This document shows, one piece after another, positions 9,412 to 17,628 of a DNA stretch of 64,000 nt. How positions within the stretch are numbered: position 1 is the stretch's first letter; each line of letters begins with the position of its first letter. The notes under the pieces were generated by a model that was given only the letters and a program-made list of their open reading frames with translations, did no database searches and had not been told where the DNA came from. The translations under genes and the position numbers were made by a program. This stretch comes from Nonomuraea candida (lineage in GTDB: Bacteria > Actinomycetota > Actinomycetes > Streptosporangiales > Streptosporangiaceae): contig NZ_JOAG01000027.1 in NCBI RefSeq assembly GCF_000725485.1, positions 247,707-311,706 of the forward strand, read 5' to 3'.

Positions 9412-11013
9412 ATGACAGACCCGGCAGCACCCGCGGAGGAGGCCGCCACCGTGGCGGCGGCCGTCGCGGGCACCGCCACCACCATGGAGGTGGCAGCCGC
9501 CAACCCGCTGCGCGACCCGCGCGACAAGCGGCTGCCCCGGGTGGCGGGACCGTGCGTGATGGTGTTGTTCGGCGTGACGGGTGACCTGGCCAAGCGCAAG
9601 CTGTTGCCGGCGATCTACGACCTGGGCAACCGGGGGCTGCTGCCGCCCGGTTTCTCGCTGGTCGGCTTCGCCCGGCGCGATTGGAAGGACCAGGATTTCG
9701 CCCAGTTGACGCACGACGCCGTCAAGGCGCATGCCAGGACGCCCTTCCGTGAGGAGGTCTGGAAGCAGATCCGCGAGGGCATCCACTTCGTGCCGGGCGA
9801 GTTCTCGGACGACGGGGCGTTCGACGCGCTGGCGATGGCGCTGGCCGAGATCGACGAGACGCGGGGCACGGGCGGCAACTACGCTTTCTACCTGTCGGTG
9901 CCGCCGAAGTTCTTCCCCGTGGTGGTGGAGCAGCTCAAGCGCACCGGGCTGGCCGACGCGCCCGACGGCTCGTGGCGGCGCGTGGTGATCGAGAAGCCGT
10001 TCGGGCACGACCTGAAGTCCGCCCACGAGCTGAACGAGATCACCACCTCGGCCTTCCCGGAGAGCTCGATCTTCCGGATCGACCACTACCTGGGCAAGGA
10101 GACCGTCCAGAACATCATGGCGCTGAGGTTCGCCAACAACCTCTACGAGCCGATCTGGAACCGCGGCTTCGTCGACCACGTGCAGATCACCATGGCCGAG
10201 GACATCGGCATCGGGGGGCGCGCGGGCTACTACGACGGCATCGGCGCGGCCCGCGACGTGATCCAGAACCACCTGCTCCAGCTCCTCGCGCTGGTCGCGA
10301 TGGAGGACCCGACCTCCTTCGACGCCTCCGCGCTGCGGCGGGAGAAGGAGAAGGTGCTCAAGGCCGTGCAGCTCCCCGCCGACCTGCGCCTGGGCACGGC
10401 GCGCGGCCAGTACGCCGCCGGCTGGCAGGGCGGCGAGAAGGTCGTCGGCTACCTCCAGGAGGAGGGCATCTCGCCCGAGTCCATCACCGAGACCTACGCC
10501 GCGATCAAGCTGGAGATCGCCAACCGGCGCTGGGCCGGGGTGCCGTTCTACCTGCGCACCGGCAAGCGCCTGGGCCGCCGCGTCACCGAGGTGGCCGTGG
10601 TCTTCCAGCGGGCGCCGCACCTGCCCTTCAGCAAGGACGACACCGAGATCCTGGGCCACAACGCCCTGGTGGTGCGGGTGCAACCCGACGAGGGCATCAC
10701 GGTGCGGTTCGGCTCGAAGGTGCCGGGCACGGCGATGGAGGTGCGCGACGTCTCCATGGACTTCGCCTATGGCGAGTCGTTCCTGGAGTCGTCGCCGGAG
10801 GCGTACGAGCGGCTGCTGCTCGACGTGATGATCGGCGACCCGCCGCTCTTCCCGCACCAGCGGGAGGTGGAGCTGTCGTGGAAGATCCTCGACCCGATCG
10901 AGGAGTTCTGGGCCACCCAGGGCCAGCCCGAGCCGTACGAGTCCGGCTCGTGGGGGCCCGAGTCGGCCGACGCGATGATGGCCCGCGACGGCCGGGTGTG
11001 GAGGAGGCTCTAG
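9412..11013 (+). CDS. zwf: Glucose-6-phosphate 1-dehydrogenase
   Basis: First oxidative step of the pentose phosphate pathway, making 6-phosphogluconolactone and NADPH. 533 residues. The nucleotide-binding motif G-V-T-G-D-L-A-K-R-K is near residue 50, E-K-P-F-G-H-D-L near 195, and the active-site motif R-I-D-H-Y-L-G-K-E near 222. ATG 9412 has GGAGG 6 bases upstream and begins one base after the pgi stop. The first ~45 residues are an Ala-rich extension before the conserved core. Confidence 0.98.
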   Translation: MTDPAAPAEEAATVAAAVAGTATTMEVAAANPLRDPRDKRLPRVAGPCVMVLFGVTGDLAKRKLLPAIYDLGNRGLLPPGFSLVGFARRDWKDQDFAQLTHDAVKAHARTPFREEVWKQIREGIHFVPGEFSDDGAFDALAMALAEIDETRGTGGNYAFYLSVPPKFFPVVVEQLKRTGLADAPDGSWRRVVIEKPFGHDLKSAHELNEITTSAFPESSIFRIDHYLGKETVQNIMALRFANNLYEPIWNRGFVDHVQITMAEDIGIGGRAGYYDGIGAARDVIQNHLLQLLALVAMEDPTSFDASALRREKEKVLKAVQLPADLRLGTARGQYAAGWQGGEKVVGYLQEEGISPESITETYAAIKLEIANRRWAGVPFYLRTGKRLGRRVTEVAVVFQRAPHLPFSKDDTEILGHNALVVRVQPDEGITVRFGSKVPGTAMEVRDVSMDFAYGESFLESSPEAYERLLLDVMIGDPPLFPHQREVELSWKILDPIEEFWATQGQPEPYESGSWGPESADAMMARDGRVWRRL

Positions 11014-11089
11014 TGAGAGGGCTTTCGGGAAGAGTGCTTGTGAGGAGAGGGCCCGGCGTGACGATGCCGAGAGCGGCGAAGGAGGCCTC

Positions 11090-12004
11090 GTGACCACCTT
11101 CATGCTGACGGACACGACGGCCGGGAAGATCGCCGCGCAGTTCACCCACCTGCGTCACCAGATGGGCGCGCCCGCCATCGGCATGGTGCTCACGCTCGTC
11201 GTGGTCAGCGAGGAGCGCCACCAGTACGACGCGCTGCGCGCGGCCAGCGAGGCGGCCCGCGAGCACCCGTCGCGCATCATCGTGGTGATCAAGCGGGAGC
11301 CCGACGAGCCCATCAGGCTCGACGCGGAGCTGCGCATCGGCGAGTCCACGCCGGGCGAGGTGGTGGTGCTGCGCCTCTACGGCGAGCTCACCGAGCACGC
11401 CGACTCCGTGGTCAGCCCGCTGCTGCTGCCCGACACGCCGGTGGTGGCGTGGTGGCCGGGCGTCGCCCCCGACGTGCCGTCCAAGGACGCCATCGGGGCG
11501 CTGGCGCAGCGGCGCATCACCGACGCCAAGGGCTTCAACGACGGCGGCGTCGCCTCGCTGGTGACCCGGGCCAAGGGCTACGCCCGCGGCGACACCGACC
11601 TGGCCTGGGCCCGGCTGACGCCGTGGCGCAGCCTGCTGGCCGCCGCGTTCGACCAGCCGGTGGGCAAGGTGCGCAAGGGGGTTGTCGAGGCCGAGGCCGG
11701 GCATCCGAGCGCGCCGCTGCTGGCCGCCTGGCTGTCGGAGCGGCTCGGCGCCCCGATCCGGGTCGTCGACTCCCCGGGCCCGGGGCTGACCTCCGTGCGG
11801 CTGCAGGTGCCCGACGGCGAGCTGGCGGTGGTCCGGTCCGACGCCCGGCTGGCCACGCTCTCCCGGCCGGGCCAGCCCGACCGGAACGTGGCCCTGGCCA
11901 GGCGGCACACCTCGGAGCTGATGGCCGAGGAGATGCGCAGGCTCGACAGCGACGAGATCTATGAGGCCGCGGTCAAGCGGTTCGCGAGGACGTACAAGGG
12001 ATGA
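11090..12004 (+). CDS. opcA: Glucose-6-phosphate dehydrogenase assembly protein OpcA
   Basis: Allosteric or assembly partner of actinobacterial G6PDH, found almost always next to zwf. 304 residues; recognised by the N-terminal D-T-T-A-G-K-I block, the V-V-A-W-W-P-G motif near residue 120 and position between zwf and pgl. GTG 11090 follows GGAGG closely. Separated from zwf by 76 bases with no obvious terminator. Ends overlapping the start of pgl. Confidence 0.96.
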   Translation: MTTFMLTDTTAGKIAAQFTHLRHQMGAPAIGMVLTLVVVSEERHQYDALRAASEAAREHPSRIIVVIKREPDEPIRLDAELRIGESTPGEVVVLRLYGELTEHADSVVSPLLLPDTPVVAWWPGVAPDVPSKDAIGALAQRRITDAKGFNDGGVASLVTRAKGYARGDTDLAWARLTPWRSLLAAAFDQPVGKVRKGVVEAEAGHPSAPLLAAWLSERLGAPIRVVDSPGPGLTSVRLQVPDGELAVVRSDARLATLSRPGQPDRNVALARRHTSELMAEEMRRLDSDEIYEAAVKRFARTYKG

Positions 12005-12801
12005 CGGCAGTTCAAGGGATGGCGACAGTGAGCGTTCCCGGCATCGTCGTGCACCGCGACGCCGACGTCCTGGCCAAGGCCGTGGCGGCGCGGATCATCA
12101 CCCGGCTGGTCGACGCGCAGTCGGCCAAGGGATCGGCGTCGATCGTGCTGACGGGCGGCACCGTCGGCATCGCCACGCTGGCGGCCATCGCCGCCACGCC
12201 CGCCAGGGACGCGATCGACTGGCGGCGCCTGGACGTCTGGTGGGGCGACGAGCGCTTCCTGCCCGCCGGCGACAAGGAGCGCAACGAGACCGGCGCCCGC
12301 CAGGCGCTGCTCGACCACGTGGACGTGGACCCCGCGCGGGTGCACGTCATGCGCGGCCCCGACGCGGGCATGTCGGCCGAGGAGTCGGCCGACGCGTACG
12401 CCGCCGAGCTGCGCCGGGCCGCCCGGCCGGAGGACCACGGGCCGGTGCCGAGCTTCGACGTGATGCTGCTCGGCATGGGCCCCGACTCCCACGTGGCCTC
12501 CCTGTTCCCGGGGATGCCCGCCCTCTACGACACCCGCCCGGTGGTGGCGGTGCACGGCTCGCCGAAGCCGCCGCCGACGCGCATCTCGCTGACGCTGCCG
12601 GCCATCCAGGCCGCGCGCGAGGTGTGGGTGGTGGCGGCCGGCGAGGAGAAGTCGGGCGCGGTCCGGCTGGCGCTGTCGGACTCGGGCCCGGTGCAGGTCC
12701 CCGCCGCGGGGGCCCGCGGCCGCGGCCGCACGCTCTTCCTGCTGGACCGGGCGGCGGCGAGCAAGATCCCGCCGGGGCTGGGCCGCATCGCCTCACCGTG
12801 A
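12001..12801 (+). CDS. pgl: 6-phosphogluconolactonase
   Basis: Hydrolyses 6-phosphogluconolactone to 6-phosphogluconate. 266 residues, NagB/RpiA-like fold. Family motifs: L-T-G-G-T-V near residue 50, V-W-W-G-D-E-R-F near 80, and G-M-G-P-D-S-H-V-A-S-L-F-P near 160, the last differing slightly from the usual D-G-H-T/V-A. ATG 12001 overlaps the opcA TGA. Last gene of the operon, followed directly by a strong hairpin. Confidence 0.96.
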   Translation: MTAVQGMATVSVPGIVVHRDADVLAKAVAARIITRLVDAQSAKGSASIVLTGGTVGIATLAAIAATPARDAIDWRRLDVWWGDERFLPAGDKERNETGARQALLDHVDVDPARVHVMRGPDAGMSAEESADAYAAELRRAARPEDHGPVPSFDVMLLGMGPDSHVASLFPGMPALYDTRPVVAVHGSPKPPPTRISLTLPAIQAAREVWVVAAGEEKSGAVRLALSDSGPVQVPAAGARGRGRTLFLLDRAAASKIPPGLGRIASP

Positions 12802-12806
12802 CCGAG

Positions 12807-12832
12807 GGGGCCCGGCGCCGGCGCCGGGCCCC
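12807..12832 (+). terminator. Terminator hairpin after pgl
   Basis: Perfect 26-bp palindrome made only of G and C starts 6 bases after the pgl stop (arms of 13 bp around GCGCCGGCGC). No T-tract follows, as is common in high-GC actinobacteria. The convergent deaminase gene ends 98 bp further on. Confidence 0.75.
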
Positions 12833-12880
12833 GCCTCGCCCGCCCCAGCTCCCGGTGGCCGGGTGGTCTGCGACCCGCCG

Positions 12881-12944
12881 CCGGCCCTGCTCAACCGGCC
12901 CTGCTCAACCGGCCCTGCTCCGGCCCTGCTCAACCGGCGCCGAC
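12881..12944. repeat. 14-bp tandem repeat at the 3' end of the deaminase gene
   Basis: About four copies of CCGGCCCTGCTCAA, one shortened by two bases and the last partial, lie across the stop codon of the leftward deaminase gene. The stop codon itself is inside a repeat unit, so the units look like duplicated gene-end sequence. Confidence 0.85.
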
Positions 12945-13964
12945 GAGCGCGTCGATCTCCGCCAGCAGCGCCTGCTTGCGCTCCGGCGCCAGGTACGACG
13001 CCCGCACCCCGTTGCGCGCGAAGTCGGCCAGCTCCCGCTCGCCGAACCCGAACACCCGGGCCGCCACGCGGTACTCCTCGGCCAGCGTCGTGGCGAACAT
13101 GGGTGGATCGTCGCTGTTGAGCGTGACGTACAGGCCCTCCTCCAGCAGCCGGGGCAGCGGGTGGTCCTCGATGCGGCCGACCTGGCCGGTGCACACGTTG
13201 GAGGTCGGGCACACGTCCAGCGGCAGCCGGGTCTCGCGCAGGTGGGCGACCAGGCGCGGGTCGGACAGGCAATTGATGCCGTGGCCGATGCGCTCGGCGC
13301 CGTAGCCCTCGATGACCTCCCAGATCGTCTCGGGGCCGGTCATCTCGCCGCCGTGCGGGACGCTGTGCAGGCCCGCCGCCCTGGCGGCGGAGAACACCGC
13401 GCGGTAGGCGTCGCGGTATTTCACCCGCTCCTGCTCGATCCCGCCGATGCCGAAACCTACCAGCGCGGCGGGAGGTTCCCGCAGGGCGTGCTCCAGCGTC
13501 ACCTTGGCGGCCTCCTCGCCCAGCTCGCCGGGGATGTCGAAGATGTAGGCCAGCTCGACGCCGTGCTCGGCCAGTGACCGGCCGGCGGCGAGGTCGAGGG
13601 CCTCGGTGACCTCGCGCATGGGCATGCCGACCAGGTGGTGGGCGTACGGGGTGACCTGCAGCTCGACGTAGCGGGCGCCCTGGGGGGCGAGGTCGCGGGC
13701 CAGGCCGAGCACGAGGGTGGCCACGTCCTCCGGCTCGCGCACCAGGGAGTTGACGGCCCGGTACACCCGCGCGAAGTGCGGGAAGTCGGTGAAGGTGTAG
13801 AAGCGGCGCAGCTCCTCCTCGGTGGTGGGCACGCCGCTGCCGGGGTGGCGGCGTGCGAGCTCCAGCACGGTGGGGACCGAGGCCGAGCCCACGAGGTGGA
13901 CGTGCAGCTCGACCTTCGGGAGCGCGTCGATGAAGGCGTCGATCGTCGTCATGGCGACGACCAT
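12930..13964 (-). CDS. Adenosine deaminase family; probable aminodeoxyfutalosine deaminase
   Basis: 344-residue metal-dependent deaminase of the amidohydrolase superfamily. Zinc-site motifs are complete: E-L-H-V-H-L near residue 19, H-G-G-E near 197, G-H-G near 222 and S-D-D-P near 278. H-V-H-L-V-G-S-A-S, T-F-T-D-F and F-D-I-P-G-E resemble, from memory, the Streptomyces enzyme that deaminates 6-aminodeoxyfutalosine in the futalosine menaquinone pathway more than classical adenosine deaminase, which has H-L-D-G. No menaquinone gene is adjacent. ATG 13964 and ATG 13952 are both possible; neither has a clear ribosome-binding site. Divergent from the methyltransferase gene. Confidence 0.8.
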   Translation of the reverse strand: MVVAMTTIDAFIDALPKVELHVHLVGSASVPTVLELARRHPGSGVPTTEEELRRFYTFTDFPHFARVYRAVNSLVREPEDVATLVLGLARDLAPQGARYVELQVTPYAHHLVGMPMREVTEALDLAAGRSLAEHGVELAYIFDIPGELGEEAAKVTLEHALREPPAALVGFGIGGIEQERVKYRDAYRAVFSAARAAGLHSVPHGGEMTGPETIWEVIEGYGAERIGHGINCLSDPRLVAHLRETRLPLDVCPTSNVCTGQVGRIEDHPLPRLLEEGLYVTLNSDDPPMFATTLAEEYRVAARVFGFGERELADFARNGVRASYLAPERKQALLAEIDALVGAG

Positions 13965-14016
13965 ATGAGCGCTATTTCCCGAAAAAACAGACCTTGGCGC
14001 GAAATCTCACAGGAGA

Positions 14017-14044
14017 TTGTCAGGTTCGAGGGCTGGGCTAGGCT
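14017..14044 (+). promoter_or_regulatory. Leaderless-type promoter of the methyltransferase gene
   Basis: TTGTCA (14017-14022), a 16-bp spacer and TAGGCT (14039-14044) stand 7 bases before GTG 14052, so transcription should begin at or within a base or two of the start codon. No Shine-Dalgarno sequence is present, consistent with a leaderless message. Confidence 0.6.
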
Positions 14045-14051
14045 GGGCCGC

Positions 14052-14813
14052 GTGACCAACGCCGAAGCGTACGATCGCGGCTTCGCCCACCTCAGCTCCC
14101 ACACCGTCGGCCCCCTCCTGGCCCGCGTCCGCGACGGGAGCGCCCCGCGCCTGCTCGACGTGGGCTGCGGCACCGGCGTGGTGACGGCCGCGGCGCTGGC
14201 GCTGGGGGCCGAGGTCACCGCCGTCGACGCCGATCCGGCGATGGTGGAGCTGGTGGCACGCCGCCATCCGTACGCGACGATCCGGCGCGCCGCGCTTCCC
14301 GAGCTGCCGTTCGAGGACGAGCGGTTCGACGCGATAGCGGGAAATTTCGTCATCAACCACGTCCCCGACGCCCCGGCGGCGCTCCGCGAGCTGCACCGCG
14401 TGCTGCGCCCGGCCGGGACCCTCGCCCTGACCTGGTGGAAGGGCGACGAGATGACCGCCACGGGCGTCTTCACCGAGGCCATCGCCGCCGCCGGCGTCTC
14501 CTACGACTTCCCGCCCCGCCCCTTCACCGCCCACGACACCCCCGAGCGCTTCACCGCGCTGCTGGAGCGGGCCGGCTTCGCGGAGGCGGCGGTCGAGGCG
14601 ATCCGGTGGCGTCACCGGGCCGACCTGGCGTCGTGGTGGACCGACGTCGTGGAGGCGGGCGGGCCCCGGTTCGGGGCGATCGCCCGTCAGCCGCCGGAGA
14701 CGGTGGCGCGCATCAGGGCCGCGTATCTGCGGCTCGCGGAGCCGTACGCGCGGGAGGGGTTCCCCGTCTGCGCCTACCTGGCCCGCGCGTCCCGGCCCCC
14801 GGCCGCCGCGTAG
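14052..14813 (+). CDS. SAM-dependent methyltransferase, class I
   Basis: 253 residues with the Rossmann-type SAM-binding core: D-V-G-C-G-T-G near residue 36, an acidic V-D-A-D at the end of the second strand near 58, L-P-F-E-D-E-R-F-D near 88 and H-R-V-L-R-P-A-G-T near 116, the pattern of UbiE/MenG-like or Methyltransf_11 enzymes. The substrate cannot be inferred. GTG 14052 is chosen because the promoter hexamers end just before it and the frame then begins V-T-N-A-E-A-Y; an ATG at 13965 is in frame but would add 29 residues with poor homology and lie inside the divergent gene's start (CATATG). Confidence 0.82.
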   Translation: MTNAEAYDRGFAHLSSHTVGPLLARVRDGSAPRLLDVGCGTGVVTAAALALGAEVTAVDADPAMVELVARRHPYATIRRAALPELPFEDERFDAIAGNFVINHVPDAPAALRELHRVLRPAGTLALTWWKGDEMTATGVFTEAIAAAGVSYDFPPRPFTAHDTPERFTALLERAGFAEAAVEAIRWRHRADLASWWTDVVEAGGPRFGAIARQPPETVARIRAAYLRLAEPYAREGFPVCAYLARASRPPAAA

Positions 14814-14839
14814 CCGGCTGGGGCGCGGGTGAGGGGTGC

Positions 14840-15908
14840 TCATCCGGGGAGGCGGTCGAGGGTGCGGGTGAGGGCCGCGCGCCCCGCGCGCACGGCGGCG
14901 GCCAGGTCGGTGCCGGCCGGGCCCTGCCAGATCAGGCGGGCGACGGTGGCGCCGCGCCGGACGACCAGCGCGACGTGCGCGACCGAGTCCCGATACGTCG
15001 CATCGGCGGGCGCCTTCGCCCGCCGCACGGCCAGGCTCTCCGTCTCCCCCGTCCAGCCGCCCCGCGAGAAGGGCTCCTTCCGGTACGGGAGCCGCACCAC
15101 GTCCGAGTCCCCGCCCTCCTCCCGGTCACCGCACGGACGGACGAGCTCGCGGCCCGTGATCTCGTCCCTGAGCCCGGCCGGCGGGGTGGTCAGCAGCCGG
15201 CGCGCCCGCTCCGCCCGCTCCTCGTCGGGCATGACCACCACCTGCTCGTGCACGGTCACCGGGCCGACGAGGCTCCGGCTGACCACGGGCACCGCGGCGG
15301 GCAGGGGCGCGAGGAACAAGGAGGGGCTGCACGTGAGGTCGAGCCGGTCGCCGCGGCCCGTCCACGGTTCGACGCCGGCCCCGTACGCCGACGGCGGCGG
15401 CAGCGCCGCGGCGAGCACCGTTGTCCGAGCTCTGCGGCGCGGTCTCCAGGAAGCGCGTCCCGTGCCAGCCCGCCCGGTGGAAGGCGGAGGCGACGCCGCT
15501 GCCGGCGTACTTCGCGGCGCACCGCCGCGCCGCCCGCCCCGCGGCCTGCGCCCGCGCCCGCGCCTCCTCCGGCGCGAGGACCCAGAGCCGCAGCTCCAGC
15601 GCGGCCGGCAGCTCGGCCGCCCGCAGCTGCGCGCTGTAGGAGGGCACGCCCAGCGGCGGGCGCAGGCCGTCGTTCTCGTCGCAGGAGGACATGAGGTTCG
15701 CGTCCGGCGGCGACGCGACGAGCCGCCCGCCGACCAGGCGCGTGCCGTCCACGTGCCGGCTCAGGCGTGCGGCGACGTCCTCGACGGTCGCCGCCGCCGC
15801 CCACGGCGCCTCGTACGGCGGCGCGGGCCGCACCTGGCAGCCGAAGGCGACCAGCAGCAGCACCGTGCCCAGCAGCAGACCGGCCCCGCGGCCTCTCCCA
15901 TGATCCAC
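14840..15908 (-). pseudogene. Lipoprotein gene split by a one-base frameshift
   Basis: Two leftward frames join into one plausible ~355-residue lipoprotein. The upstream part (GTG 15908) has a signal peptide and a lipobox ending F-G-C, then a domain ending Q-S-S-D-N near 15425. Beyond that the frame turns into Arg-rich nonsense, while the other frame continues from 15418 as V-L-A-A-A-L-P-P-P-S and runs to the stop at 14840. One extra base in AACGGTG (about 15418-15424) would explain the break. Layout resembles actinobacterial extracytoplasmic PknH-like sensor domains, with several cysteines, but I cannot name a family. It could be a real inactivation, a sequencing error or, less likely, programmed shifting. 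Confidence 0.65.
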
Positions 15909-15956
15909 ATCAGGTTCGACGCGGCCGGCCCGGTCCCGGTTCGGCCCGTCTCGCGC

Positions 15957-16057
15957 CTCAAGACGCCGTCAGGCACTCCAGGCGCAGCCGGGCGCGGCAC
16001 GTGGGACTCCTCGCGCCGTCTCAAGACGCCGTCAGGCGCTCCAGGCGCAGCCGGGCG
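15957..16057. repeat. 38-bp direct repeat, 63-bp period, at the end of the coiled-coil gene
   Basis: 15957-15994 and 16020-16057 match in 37 of 38 positions (start CTCAAGACGCCGTCAGGC). The right copy contains the last codons and stop of the leftward coiled-coil gene; the left copy lies outside it. The 3' end of the gene has thus been tandemly duplicated. Confidence 0.85.
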
Positions 16058-16809
16058 TGGCGTTCCTCCCGGCTGGTCACCTCCAGCCGCTGCCGGGCGT
16101 CGTCGAGCTTCCCGCGCGCCTTGGCCAGCTTCTTCTCCAGCCGCGCGACCTTCTCCGCCCGCTCGTCGTGCTCCTTCCGCGCCGCCTCCAGAGCCTCGGC
16201 CCACTCCTGGTGCGCCGTCCGCGCCTCCTCCCGCTCCCTGGCCCGCCTGGCCTCGGCCTCCTCGCGGGCCCGGGCGAGCTGCTCCGCCTGCGCGGCCTCG
16301 TCCTCGGGGCTCTGCCTCCTGCGCGGCGCGGGCCGCTCGCGCGGGATGGGGGCGGGGGCGAAGCCGCTGTAGTGCAGCGGCTTGACCAGGCGCCCGCCGC
16401 GCACCTCGGCGGCGGCCTCGGCGTCCACGACGGCGGCGTCCAGGGTCTGGTCCACCTCGGTCCCGGCGGCGGGCGACAGCTCGGCCGCCTGCCTGGCCAG
16501 CCTGCCGACCTTCCCGCTCACCTCGCCCCTGAGCCGGGTCAGCTCGGCCAGCTCGCCGGCGTCCTGCTCCTGCCAGGCCGCGCGCAGCCGCTCCCCCACG
16601 TCGAGCAGCTCCGCCAGCTCGCCGGGATGCTCCCGGGACAGCCGGTTCACCGCCCAGGCCGAGAGCGTGGGCCTGCGCAGCTTCGCGATCTCGCGCGAGA
16701 GCCGTACGTCGCCCGCGTCCTTGGCCGCGCGGGCCTCCTCGGTGCGCGCGGCCGTGAACTCGGACGGCGGCAGCCCGTAAAGCCGATCCGCCACCTCGTC
16801 AAGATCCAC
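16021..16809 (-). CDS. Conserved actinobacterial coiled-coil protein of unknown function
   Basis: 262 residues. The N-terminal third (D-R-L-Y-G-L-P-P-S-E-F near residue 8, L-R-R-P-T-L-S-A-W near 40, N-R-L) matches a conserved hypothetical family that I remember from Streptomyces and relatives, without known function. The C-terminal half is rich in Glu, Arg and Ala with heptad character, predicting a long coiled coil; there is no signal peptide or membrane segment. GTG 16809 is chosen because the conserved block begins right after it; ATG 16845 is an alternative. Divergent from the Clp N-domain gene, so the two may share a 73-bp promoter region. Confidence 0.75.
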   Translation of the reverse strand: MDLDEVADRLYGLPPSEFTAARTEEARAAKDAGDVRLSREIAKLRRPTLSAWAVNRLSREHPGELAELLDVGERLRAAWQEQDAGELAELTRLRGEVSGKVGRLARQAAELSPAAGTEVDQTLDAAVVDAEAAAEVRGGRLVKPLHYSGFAPAPIPRERPAPRRRQSPEDEAAQAEQLARAREEAEARRAREREEARTAHQEWAEALEAARKEHDERAEKVARLEKKLAKARGKLDDARQRLEVTSREERHARLRLERLTAS

Positions 16810-16882
16810 ACAGGACAAATACCCCACATCCGCGATTCTGTAGCGCATAGTGGAGGCAGCCCCAGCCGAACGGAGGCCCCCG

Positions 16883-17482
16883 GTGTTCGAACGCTTCACC
16901 GACCGTGCGCGCAGGGTCGTCGTCCTCGCCCAGGAGGAGGCGCGGACGATGAGCCACAACTACATCGGCACGGAGCACATCCTGCTCGGCCTCATCCACG
17001 AGGGTGAGGGACTGGCGTCCCTGGTGCTCGACAGCTGCGGCGTCCGGCTCGACCACGTACGCGGGTTCGTCGAGCGCGAGGTGGGCCACGGCGCGAAGTC
17101 GCCCGGCGGGCACATCCCGTTCACGCCCCGGGCCAAGAAGGTCCTGGAGCTGTCGCTGCGCGAGGCGCTGCAGCTCCGGCACAACTACATCGGCACCGAG
17201 CACATCCTGCTCGGGCTGATCAGGGAGGGCGAGGGCCTGGCCGCGCAGGCGCTCGCGGACGCGGGGGCCGACCTGGCGGACGTGCGCCAGCGCGTGCTGG
17301 ACCGCGTGGGCCGCGGCTCCAAGGACCGCCCCTCCGAGATGTTCTTCGCCGGCGGCTCGGTGCTGGGCGAGCGGCTCTCGCAGATCGAGCAGAGCCTCGA
17401 ACGCATCGAGCGGCACCTGGGCATCAAGCGGGCGGACCCGCCCGCCGATCACCAGGGCGACGACGAGGAGGCCACGGGCTGA
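16883..17482 (+). CDS. Stand-alone Clp N-terminal domain protein
   Basis: 199 residues. Two Clp_N repeats: the first begins M-F-E-R-F-T-D-R-A and holds H-N-Y-I-G-T-E-H near residue 25, the second repeats H-N-Y-I-G-T-E-H near 101. These repeats in ClpC bind adaptors and substrates. No AAA+ ATPase domain follows; instead there is a short helical tail (E-R-L-S-Q-I-E-Q-S-L) and an acidic C-terminus. It may compete for or deliver ClpC substrates. GTG 16883 has GGAGG 6 bases upstream. Confidence 0.88.
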   Translation: MFERFTDRARRVVVLAQEEARTMSHNYIGTEHILLGLIHEGEGLASLVLDSCGVRLDHVRGFVEREVGHGAKSPGGHIPFTPRAKKVLELSLREALQLRHNYIGTEHILLGLIREGEGLAAQALADAGADLADVRQRVLDRVGRGSKDRPSEMFFAGGSVLGERLSQIEQSLERIERHLGIKRADPPADHQGDDEEATG

Positions 17483-17496
17483 CCCATCGCCCCGGG

Positions 17497-17612
17497 CCGG
17501 CCCCTCGTCCTGAGCCGGCCCCGTCCTGAGCCGGCCGCTCCCGGGCCCGGCCCCCCATTCTGAGCCGGCCGCTCCCCGGGCCCGGCCCCCCGTCCTGAGC
17601 CGGTCCACCGCC
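17497..17612. repeat. GC-rich tandem repeats between convergent genes
   Basis: Between the Clp N-domain gene and the GNAT gene the sequence alternates CCTGAGCCGGCC with CGGGCCCGGCCCCCC. About four TGAGCCGG cores are spaced by 19 to about 36 bp. The self-complementary GGGCCC blocks could also form terminator hairpins for both genes. Confidence 0.7.
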
Positions 17613-17628
17613 CCCGCGGCCTGCCGGC

